A DNA stretch of 9,163 nt, from positions 1 to 9,163 of the forward strand of contig JAEHDN010000278.1 in the NCBI GenBank assembly GCA_016880395.1, read 5' to 3'. Below, piece by piece: positions 1 to 6,900 of this stretch. Position 1 is the stretch's first letter. Each line of letters starts with the position of its first letter. The DNA is from Candidatus Eiseniibacteriota bacterium. Its GTDB lineage: Bacteria; Eisenbacteria; RBG-16-71-46; SZUA-252. The position numbers and the translations under genes were made by a program. Under the pieces are notes generated by a model, which ran no database searches, had not been told where the DNA came from, and saw only the letters and a program-made list of their open reading frames with translations.

Positions 1-537
1 CGGGCACCCGCGTGTCGCCTGGACCGGACGCCACCAACCGAGCTTGGCCGCGTTCATGAGGTCATATCGCGGTAGCGGTAGCGCGTCGATCGGCGGCGGA
101 CGGTCTGGACGGTAGATCCGCTTCAGCGATCCTGCCGCGGCATCAGCCACGACGGTCGGCCAGATCTCCTCGGCCTCTCCGACCACGAGCGCGTCCGCGT
201 GCGCGAGCGACCACTCCGGATCGGCGAGGCTGGCCGCGATTCCCCCGATCACGACCTTCGCCCCTCGACGGCGGAATTCGTCCGCAATCTGCCAAGCGCG
301 GACGATCCCGGACCCCATCCCCGTCAGACCGACGAGATCCCAGGGCTCGTCGAAGGGGATCTCGTCAGTGGTTTCGGACACGAGCCGGAGGCGCACGGAG
401 TCGGGCGTCACCGCCGCGAGCATGGGAAGCGTGAGACCCGGAAGGTGCATGCGGGAAAGCTTGATCGGCCTGCCGCGGGAGTCCAGGGCGGTCGGTCCGA
501 TGAGCAGTACGTTGCCCCGAAGGGTGGAGCCCGGCAT
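1..537 (-). CDS. B12-binding-domain radical SAM protein, C-terminally truncated by window edge
   Basis: The frame is open from an ATG at 537 to base 1, giving 179 residues with no stop. An AGGAGG box at 542-547 lies 4 bases before the ATG and supports this start. The visible part is the N-terminal Rossmann-like cobalamin-binding domain of the B12-dependent radical SAM class. It has LPMLAAVTPDSV (residues 37-48), DLVGLTGM (67-74), IADEFRRRGAKVVIGG (84-99), HADALVVGEAEEIWP (113-127) and LKRIYRP (138-144). The segment QATRGCP (173-179) is the start of the radical SAM core; Cys178 should be the first Cys of the CxxxCxxC cluster motif, with the rest off-window. The classical base-off DxHxxG motif is not seen; the nearest match is RMHLPG (29-34), with Arg in place of Asp. 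The fold and cofactors are well supported. The substrate cannot be told from this fragment: such enzymes include methyltransferases and cyclases. Confidence 0.88.
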   Translation of the reverse strand, partial: MPGSTLRGNVLLIGPTALDSRGRPIKLSRMHLPGLTLPMLAAVTPDSVRLRLVSETTDEIPFDEPWDLVGLTGMGSGIVRAWQIADEFRRRGAKVVIGGIAASLADPEWSLAHADALVVGEAEEIWPTVVADAAAGSLKRIYRPDRPPPIDALPLPRYDLMNAAKLGWWRPVQATRGCP

Positions 538-665
538 GAGGCCTCCTGTTCGCCTGGTTCAGGGATCAAGTGTCATCCTATGGAACGCTTGGGGGTAACG
601 AAAACGAACATCGCGCCCGAACGGGAACCTGAGCGGAACACGGCACGGGGGCCCCGATGGCCGGA

Positions 666-685
666 GCTGCCGGTTGACCGGCAGC
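666..685. promoter_or_regulatory. Perfect inverted repeat (9+2+9), candidate operator
   Basis: Arms GCTGCCGGT (666-674) and ACCGGCAGC (677-685) are exact reverse complements separated by TG. A 2-base spacer is too tight for a good RNA hairpin loop and no T-run follows, so a DNA operator is more likely than a terminator. It sits 25 bp before the GNAT start. The sequence TTGACC (674-679) at its centre could be a -35 box, with a weak -10 TACGGT (698-703) 18 bp on; a bound repressor would then cover the -35. The symmetry is seen directly; the regulatory role is inference. Confidence 0.4.
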
Positions 686-710
686 ATCCGCAAGACCTAC
701 GGTCCGAGCC

Positions 711-1829
711 ATGAGCCGGCTCACGGTCCAATCGGTGGAAGGGCGTCGCGACGCTCGCGTCTTCAACGACCTCCCCTACCGGCTCTATCGGCGCGATCAG
801 AACTGGGTGGCGCCCTTGCGTTCCGAGGAGGCCGCCCGCTGGGATCCGCGGAGGAATCCGGCGCTCCAGAGCCGGAATGCCATGCGATTCCTGGCCCTGC
901 GGGATGGGAAGCCCGTCGGGAGGATCGCCACGACCGTGGATCCCGAGTTTGCGGAGCGGTGGGCGCCGCGGTCGGGGTTCTTCGGCTTCTTCGAGTGCGC
1001 GCGTGATCCCGAGGCGGCTCGCGGGCTCCTTCACGCCGCGGAGGGGTGGCTCCGCGAGCAGGACGCACGGCTCGTCCTGGGGCCGGTCCATCTCTCGTTC
1101 CACAACGAGGTCGGGCTCCTGGCGCCGGGACCTCCGTCGAGCCCCATGATCCTCTCCCCCTACAATCCCGATTACTACGCGGATCTGATCCAGGGGGCCG
1201 GCTACGCTCCCCGGACCTCGTACCACGCCTATCTCTGGACGCCTGCGAGCCGGCATTCGCCGGCCGTCGACCGGATCCTGGCGTCGGCTCGGACCGGCGG
1301 CGCCCGCATCCGGTGTCTCGACCGGAGCCTAGGAGACGAGGAATACAGGGCGCTCTTCGCTCTCTACAATTCCGCCTTCGCGGGAGTCTTCGGTTTCGTC
1401 CCGATCTCGTGGGACGAGTTCCGGTCGATGGCGAAGAGCTTCGAGGCGTTCGCACAACCCGATCTCATCTTCATCGCGGAAGCCGAAGGCACGCCGGTCG
1501 GCTTCAGCCTCACTCTGCCCAACGTCAACGAAGCGCTGCTCGGGCTCCACGGGCGGCTGCTGCCGCTGGGGTGGCTCCGCCTCCTCCGGCGCATTCCCCG
1601 CATCCGGACGGCGCGGTACATCCTTCTTGGCGTCGATCCCGAGTGGATCGCACGCGGAATCGCCGTGCGCCTCGCGCGCGCCACGGTCGAAGCAGCGCTG
1701 CGGCACGGGTACGAGCGGGTCGAGCTGTCTCTGGTCCACGGAGACAACAGCCGGGTTCGGCACGTGATCGAGGCCTTCGGCTGCCCGCCCATCAAGACGT
1801 ACGTGCTCTACGAGCGGACGATCGCGTGA
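711..1829 (+). CDS. Double-GNAT-fold protein (GNAT-family N-acetyltransferase-like)
   Basis: The gene encodes 372 residues with no signal peptide or membrane segment, so it is probably cytoplasmic. The N-terminal half resembles a widespread uncharacterised GNAT-like family: LPYRLYRRDQNWVAPLR (about 22-38), FLALRDGKPVGRIA (62-75), GFFGFFE, LGPVHLSFHNEVGLL, then a PYNPDYYADLI segment. The C-terminal half is a second GNAT fold with YILLGVDPEWIARGIAVRL (303-321) in the acetyl-CoA pyrophosphate-loop position and GDNSRVRHVIEAFG around Asn346. The loop reads IARGIA instead of the canonical (R/Q)xxGx(G/A), so acyl-CoA binding may be altered. There is no Shine-Dalgarno sequence before the ATG, although the reading frame and family-like N-terminus support this start; a leaderless transcript is possible. 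The next gene's GTG overlaps the stop, which implies translational coupling with the dehydrogenase. The acceptor substrate is unknown. Confidence 0.82.
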   Translation: MSRLTVQSVEGRRDARVFNDLPYRLYRRDQNWVAPLRSEEAARWDPRRNPALQSRNAMRFLALRDGKPVGRIATTVDPEFAERWAPRSGFFGFFECARDPEAARGLLHAAEGWLREQDARLVLGPVHLSFHNEVGLLAPGPPSSPMILSPYNPDYYADLIQGAGYAPRTSYHAYLWTPASRHSPAVDRILASARTGGARIRCLDRSLGDEEYRALFALYNSAFAGVFGFVPISWDEFRSMAKSFEAFAQPDLIFIAEAEGTPVGFSLTLPNVNEALLGLHGRLLPLGWLRLLRRIPRIRTARYILLGVDPEWIARGIAVRLARATVEAALRHGYERVELSLVHGDNSRVRHVIEAFGCPPIKTYVLYERTIA

Positions 1830-3124
1830 CCGGTCGCGGCGTCGAGGGGGTGCTGTTTCGACACGAGATCGGCCGCTACCTGCTCTCGCGGTTCTTCTTT
1901 CGCTACGCGCGACCCCTCTGGTCCACCCGCATGGCGCCTCTCGACCCGTTCACCGTGTCGGCCTCGACCACGAGGCGGGGCGCCACTCCGCCGGAAGCGC
2001 TGCCCGCCGGATGGGTCCGGCTTCGCATCCGACTCTGCGGCATCTGCGGCACCGACCTCGCCGTCATCACCGGCCGCGACTCGCTCTACCTCGAGCCGGA
2101 GGCAACCTACCCATTCGTCCCCGGGCACGAGATCGTGGCGGAGGTGGCCAGGGATCAGGACGTCCCCGCGAATTCACGGAACGTGAAAGCCGGAGACCGC
2201 GTCGCGGTGTGGTCGCCTCTCGGCTGCGCGACGCGCGGGGAGGATCTTCCGTGCGGTCCCTGCTCGAGCGGGTGGGACGGGCTTTGCGAGAAACGCAACG
2301 GCGCGCGCTGGCCGGGAGCCGCGCTCGCGATCGGGTTCAGCCGGGAAACGGGCGGGGGCTGGTCCCGCGAGTGTCTCGCGCACGTCTCGCAGCTGTGGCC
2401 GCTTCCGGACGCGGTGGACGATTCCGACGCATTGCTCCTCGACCCAGCGGCCACGGCGCTCGGATCGCTCCTGCGCGAAGGCGGCGAGGCGATGGCCGGA
2501 CGGACGCTCGTCATCGGGGGAGGCACGATCGGACTCCTCTGCATGCTCCTTGCGCGAGCCCTCGACCTGCCGGGCTCGCACGAGCTCCTCGTCCGTCATG
2601 AATCGCAGCGGCAATGGGCCGCGGCGCGGGGGCTCACCGTGACCTTGGCTCGCGATGAGCGCGAATTTCTTGCGTGGGGGGCCACCCTCGGGATGCATCG
2701 GAGAGACGTGCCCGGATACGGGGCCGTCGTGCGCGGGACGTTCGATCGCGTGATCGACGCCGCGGGCACGCTATCGTCCCTGCGCTGGGCGATCGCGTCC
2801 GTGCGGACACGGGGCGAGCTGGTGCTCGCCACCTCACCGATCACGGCGCAAGGAATCGATCCGACGCCGCTCTGGTACCGGGAGATCCGCTGCCGCGGCG
2901 TCAACGGTTATGGACCCGTCCGCTGGGACGGACGTCGGATGCACCCCTACGAACTTCTCCTGCCCCGACTCGCCGCCGGGTCCGTGAGACTCCGGGACCT
3001 GCACACGCACACGTTTCCCATTCGGGAATTCCGGCGCGCCGTCCGCACGGCTCTGCAGAAGCAAAGCGGGGCCATCAAGGTGGCGCTGGCGCCAGGCGAG
3101 AACGGGCCGTGGAAACGCGCATGA
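1826..3124 (+). CDS. Zinc-dependent medium-chain alcohol dehydrogenase-like oxidoreductase
   Basis: The frame is open much further upstream inside the GNAT gene. The chosen start is the GTG at 1826, which overlaps the GNAT stop (GTGA) and gives 432 residues. GTG 1850 is an alternative; ATG 1931 would remove the segment FRHEIGRYLLSRFF, which looks like a genuine family N-terminus. The MDR/GroES-like catalytic domain shows CGICGTD (71-77; catalytic Zn Cys71) and GHE (100-102). A structural zinc lobe has Cys134, 143, 146 and 154; the first spacing is 8 residues instead of the usual 2. The Rossmann domain carries VIGGGTIG (229-236). The end of strand 2 reads VRH (256-258) with no acidic residue, so NADP is possible. 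The C-terminus GAIKVAL is typical of the family. The expected reaction is NAD(P)-linked alcohol/aldehyde interconversion; the substrate is not identifiable. It is almost certainly co-translated with the GNAT gene. Confidence 0.88.
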   Translation: MTGRGVEGVLFRHEIGRYLLSRFFFRYARPLWSTRMAPLDPFTVSASTTRRGATPPEALPAGWVRLRIRLCGICGTDLAVITGRDSLYLEPEATYPFVPGHEIVAEVARDQDVPANSRNVKAGDRVAVWSPLGCATRGEDLPCGPCSSGWDGLCEKRNGARWPGAALAIGFSRETGGGWSRECLAHVSQLWPLPDAVDDSDALLLDPAATALGSLLREGGEAMAGRTLVIGGGTIGLLCMLLARALDLPGSHELLVRHESQRQWAAARGLTVTLARDEREFLAWGATLGMHRRDVPGYGAVVRGTFDRVIDAAGTLSSLRWAIASVRTRGELVLATSPITAQGIDPTPLWYREIRCRGVNGYGPVRWDGRRMHPYELLLPRLAAGSVRLRDLHTHTFPIREFRRAVRTALQKQSGAIKVALAPGENGPWKRA

Positions 3125-3166
3125 GTGGGGCTCTCGTGCGTCTATGGATATCGGCTCGGGACCGGG

Positions 3167-3649
3167 TTACTTCTTCAGCGTGGCCTTGATCTTCGCCAGA
3201 TGATGCCAGCTGTGCCGCAGGGCGTGATCCTCGATGAAGAACTGTGTGGTGAGCGGCGGGTCGCCGTAGAGCGACACCGTGTTCGCATTGTCGAGATCCT
3301 CGTCCTTCATCGCGCGGATGGCATCCGCGGCAGCCTTGCTGTTCTTCCGGAGGAAGGCGAGGGCCTCCGCCTTCGTCACGGACGCGAACTCCTGGGCGTG
3401 CTTGGCGTTGATGTCGGCGACCACCGCCCACGTCACGCCCTCGATCGGCCTGCCCGCCGCCAGGACCTGCGCCAGCTCCACCTCGACCGGGTACATGTTC
3501 CCGACGTGGTGGACGATGACCCCGACCGTTCGGCCGTCCGGGTGCACGACGGCCCGCCACTCCGCGTCGTTCAGTCCTTCTGCAAAGGAGGCGAGCGCAG
3601 TGGCCCCCTCCTCGATCCGATCTGCCAGACGTGCGGTTCGGCGATTCAT
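3167..3649 (-). CDS. DinB-family protein (putative metal-dependent four-helix bundle)
   Basis: The gene encodes 160 residues from ATG 3649, preceded by GGAGG four bases upstream. The frame is open further upstream through the tRNA gene, but that extension is spurious. The all-helical sequence fits the DinB/YfiT-like bundle, with a metal-site pattern of His47/His48 (VIVHHVGNMYP) and a C-terminal His142-x3-His146 in HALRHSWHHLAKIK. Members of this superfamily bind Zn or Ni and include thiol S-transferases and damage-induced proteins of unknown role; the name does not mean DNA polymerase IV. It lies 22 bp after a tRNA-Asp with no terminator between them, so it is probably transcribed from the tRNA promoter. 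It converges with the dehydrogenase gene 42 bp away. A 20-codon copy of residues 38-57 lies on the other side of the tRNA. Confidence 0.85.
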   Translation of the reverse strand: MNRRTARLADRIEEGATALASFAEGLNDAEWRAVVHPDGRTVGVIVHHVGNMYPVEVELAQVLAAGRPIEGVTWAVVADINAKHAQEFASVTKAEALAFLRKNSKAAADAIRAMKDEDLDNANTVSLYGDPPLTTQFFIEDHALRHSWHHLAKIKATLKK

Positions 3650-3669
3650 GCTGCCTCCAGGTGACTCGA

Positions 3670-3749
3670 AATGGCGGGGCCGACGGGACTCGAACCCGCG
3701 ACCTCCTGCGTGACAGGCAGGCGTTCTAACCAGCTGAACTACGACCCCA
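3670..3749. repeat. 80-bp direct repeat, copy 1 (tRNA-Asp plus edges)
   Basis: This segment is base-for-base identical to 7769-7848. Identity covers the whole tRNA plus two bases beyond its 3' end and one beyond its 5' end, then stops abruptly on both sides. The repeats are in the same orientation and 4,099 bp apart, so homologous recombination between them would delete the intervening FG-GAP gene and leave one tRNA. Confidence 0.95.
3672..3748 (-). tRNA. tRNA-Asp (anticodon GTC), copy adjacent to the DinB gene
   Basis: The gene is 77 nt including an encoded CCA. The acceptor stem GGGGTCG/CGGCCCC contains one U-G pair. Other parts seen are a D-arm with AGCTGGTTAGA, an anticodon loop CTGTCAC giving GTC (Asp), and a T-arm GCGGGTTCGAGTCCCGT. 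It is identical in every base to the copy at 7771-7847. On its 3' side an intact DinB gene begins 22 bp away; on its 5' side a DinB fragment begins 27 bp away. Confidence 0.98.
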
Positions 3750-3770
3750 GGCCAAAGGAGAAGACGCAGG

Positions 3771-3801
3771 AGTATAACCTCGACCGGGTACATGTTGCCA
3801 A
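3771..3801 (-). promoter_or_regulatory. Sigma-70-like promoter for tRNA-Asp copy 1
   Basis: On the minus strand a TATACT -10 box (3771-3776) lies 22 bases before the tRNA 5' end. The best -35 is TTGGCA (3796-3801), matching TTGACA in 5 of 6 bases. The spacer is 19 bp, longer than the 17-bp optimum and than the 17 bp of the sister tRNA promoter. The -35 box lies within the DinB remnant. Confidence 0.5.
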
Positions 3802-3835
3802 CGTGGTGCACGATGACGCCGACGGTGCGGCTGTC
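3776..3835 (-). pseudogene. 20-codon remnant of a second DinB-family gene
   Basis: The minus-strand translation DSRTVGVIVHHVGNMYPVEV matches residues 38-57 of the intact DinB protein at 19 of 20 positions. Over 3777-3835 versus 3480-3538, 52 of 59 bases agree. Six of the seven differences are synonymous third-position changes and one changes Gly to Ser. The match stops at the tRNA -10 box on one side and near the FG-GAP terminator on the other; both the start and the C-terminal metal site are missing, so it cannot be functional. Its divergence pattern indicates descent from a homologue that was under protein-level selection, not a very recent copy of the neighbour. Confidence 0.85.
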
Positions 3836-3852
3836 GCTGGGACTGTCGCTAG

Positions 3853-3886
3853 AAAAAAGCGGCCACGCTCTGTTGGACGTGGCCGC
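3853..3886 (-). terminator. Rho-independent terminator of the FG-GAP gene
   Basis: On the minus strand, GCGGCCACG (3878-3886) pairs perfectly with CGTGGCCGC (3859-3867) around a 10-base loop and is followed directly by six T (3853-3858). It lies 33 bp after the TGA of the large gene and before the DinB remnant and tRNA, so it separates the surface-protein transcript from the tRNA/DinB unit. Confidence 0.92.
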
Positions 3887-3919
3887 CTTGGACAAGTGTC
3901 TACCTAGGGTCGTTCCATA

Positions 3920-6900
3920 TCACTTCAACAAGATCATCCGCCGGGACTCCTCCGACCCGCCCGCGGTCGAGAGCCGGTAAAAATACAGCCCCGACGCCAC
4001 GGGGGTACCATCATCCGTCCTGCCGCGCCAAATGACCGAATGGTCTCCCGCTCGCCTCACTTCGTCCACCAGAGTCGCGACCGTCCGGCCTTGGACGTCA
4101 AAGACCGTCAGGCGGACCCGATCCGCACGGCGGAGTGAGAATCGGATTGTGGTGTTTGGGTTGAACGGATTGGGGTAGTTCTGCCAGAGACGGATCGGAA
4201 GCGCGGCCACCCGCTCCGACTCGATCCCGGTCACGATCTTCGCGCCGTGAAGGAAGACCGAGATATTCCCGGAGGATGAAGTCGCGGTCACGACGTCGAG
4301 CGCGCCGTCCCGGTTGAGATCAGCCAGCTCCAAAGCCTCCGGATTCACGCCCGTCGGAAAGGTTCCCCATACCGTGAACGCGCCGGGTGCCCCCTGCTTC
4401 AGGATCGCGACCTCGTTCGACAGCGTGGAGAGATAGAGGTAGGGCTGCCCGTCCACTTTCGCCGCCCCGACCTGGATGTCCCAGGCGCTGAACGGAAGCG
4501 ATGACGTGACGTAGGAGCTGAACGGAGGGGCGGCCGATCCCCAGCCCACGATGACGTGGCCGCCCAGGTCCGTGACCGCGATATCGGAATATCCATCCCG
4601 ATCGAAATCGGCGACGCAGATCGCTTGCAGCGTCGTCGTACCCACCGAAACTTCCGACGAGGCCGATAGCGTTCCGTCTCCATTCCCGTACAACACGCTC
4701 AGCACGCCACCTGCCACGACGACGTCGGGGATGCCGTCGCGAGTCACATCGGCCGTATCGAGGTCATACACCCACGAGACCGAAGAGGCCGCCTGAGGGG
4801 TGAAGGTCCCGTCACCGTTCCCGAGAAGGACGCGAATGAAGCTCCCGCCTGCGTTCGGCTGGCCAACCACGAGATCGGGACGACCGTCCCGGTTCATGTC
4901 GGCGATCGCGAAATCCAGCACGTCCACGGTCGGATTATCGAGCCGCGGGCCGAACGTGCCGTCCCCGATTCCGAGCATGCAAGAGACGACCTCCGGGGCC
5001 CCGAGACCGGTGCGGGATGTCACGAGATCCGGAATTCCATCTCCATTGAAGTCCGCGAGACCTACCTGGCGAACGCCCAGACTCTGCGACACAGCCGTGC
5101 CGTCACCGAGGCCACCCAACTCGTTTCCCAACCTCACGGTGACGCCGGGAGTGGTCGGCGAGCCCGAAACCACGTCCGGAATTCCATCGCGATTCAGATC
5201 CCCGATCGCCACGCGGTTGGCTTGGGGGGCCGAATAGTCCACCCGTGGATCGAGGCCAGCCCCACGCACAGGCGCGATGGAGCGCAAGGTCTTGAGCCCA
5301 TAGGCCGAGGTGGGCGGCGACAGCAGCGATGGGGAGACGAGATCGGGCAAACCGTCCCCCGTGACGTCGCCGGAGGCGAAGTAGGGGGACGTGACGGACG
5401 AGAGGCTGGAGAGACCGAGGGAATGGGCGAGGGCGTAGCCGAATGTCCCATTCCCGTTGTTGAGGAGGACTTCCATGTTGGCCAACACCGTTTGAGGCAG
5501 GAATTCATTCGAGTCATTCAGCTGCGACGTGATGATATCGGGAGCCCCGTCCGCGTTCGCATCCCAACTCTCGATCCGATAACCGTTCTGCTCCAGGATG
5601 AGGAAGGAATTCCCCCCCGGGAAGAACCCCGCACCATTCCCAAGCATCATGTTGATTCCATGAACACCGGTCTGTCCTGCCGCGGCTTCGATACCCGCAA
5701 GATCGGGCAGGCCGTCCCGATTGAAATCGCCGGCGCAGACGTCCCGATAGGATCTTCCGGCGAAGAGATTGTTCGGAACGGCACTGATGGCGCCGCCGCC
5801 GGTGCCCAGCGACATGTCGATTCCGATGTTCGTCGCGACCGCCACGTCGGGATTGCCGTCGCGATTCCAATCGCCCGTGGCGAGGGACTGAATCGTGCCC
5901 GACATCGAAGATGTGGGCCCCGTCATCGTGAAGGTCGTGCCTCCCGGGTCCTGTGTCAGAACGCCCAGGGAGCTCGGGCCGTTTCCCACCACGAGATCGG
6001 GTCTTCCGTCATGATTCATGTCTGTTACGGATCTTGGAAAGATGACGGAGGTGAACAAGGAGAAGTAGGGCGAGGCGACGAACGTCCCGTCACCCATGCC
6101 GATGTAGCCGAAGACCTGGGTCGTGCCCTGCCGCTGGATGGCAAAGTCGCTCTTCCCGTCCCGATTCCAGTCCGCAACCACAATCGTTCCCGGGTTGAAC
6201 GTAAGATTCATCTTGGGAAGCGCTACGAACGTACCGTCGCCATTCCCGAGCCCCACCGTGACCCCCATCGAGTCGGACGCGATGACGTCGAGCTTGCCGT
6301 CCCGATTGAAGTCGGCCATGGCCTCCCGGAAAGGCTTCCTTCCCTGGAGATTCTCAGTACCGTCGAGGAACCCACCCGCTCCGTCACCCAGGAGGACGGC
6401 CACCGTGTGAGCCAGGGGGGCGTAGGCGAGTGTGTAGACCGGCGCCACGAGGTCCGGCCAACCATCCACGTTGACGTCCGCGAGCGTCGAACGATAGAGC
6501 ACCTGGGTGGCGACATAATAAGTCGGCGCCCCGAACGTCCCGTCTCCGTTCCCATGAAACAGGGTCACCGTGTTGTCTGCGCCGCCCGTCCCGGAGGCCA
6601 CGACGTCGACCCTTCCGTCCTTGTCGACATCGGCCAGCGAGATCTCCCCGACATCATGCGTGGTCGGATAATGGGCATAGGGCATGAAGGCACCGGCCCC
6701 AGTCCCGATGAGCACGGCCATTCCTTTCATGGTGCCGTTGAACCATGAGACCACCAGGTCGGGGATGGCGTCTGCGTTCAGGCGCGCGATCTCGACGTCG
6801 ACAAGGGATGAGCTGGGCACGTCCGGGAACACGCCCATCGCCGTAAACGCTCCTGTGTTGTTGCCCTGAAACACGACGACGCCAGAGCCGCCTTGTCCGT

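Noticed and set aside
573..1763. Several minus-strand ORFs opposite the GNAT gene
   Set aside because: They are Arg/Pro-rich shadows of high-GC coding DNA without domains or ribosome-binding sites.
1046..1825. Open frame extending the dehydrogenase about 260 codons upstream
   Set aside because: It overlaps the GNAT gene in another frame, reads as Arg/Pro-rich GC-frame noise, and recognisable dehydrogenase-family sequence begins only after 1826.
3125..3166. Terminator between the convergent dehydrogenase and DinB genes
   Set aside because: The 42-bp gap has no clear stem followed by a T-run in either direction.
3650..3895. N-terminal extension of the DinB reading frame through the tRNA
   Set aside because: The frame runs through tRNA-Asp (QLVRTPACHAGGRGFESRR is the tRNA translated) and the DinB remnant. 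The ATG at 3649 with GGAGG is the credible start.
3671..3907. Plus-strand ORF beginning MAGPTGLEPATSCVTGRRSN (also at 7769 onward)
   Set aside because: This is the antisense translation of tRNA-Asp, a well-known spurious protein in annotation databases.
5222..6748. 508-codon plus-strand ORF
   Set aside because: It lies entirely antisense to the FG-GAP gene. The repeated Asp/Gly codons keep the opposite frame free of stops, and the translation has no recognisable domain.
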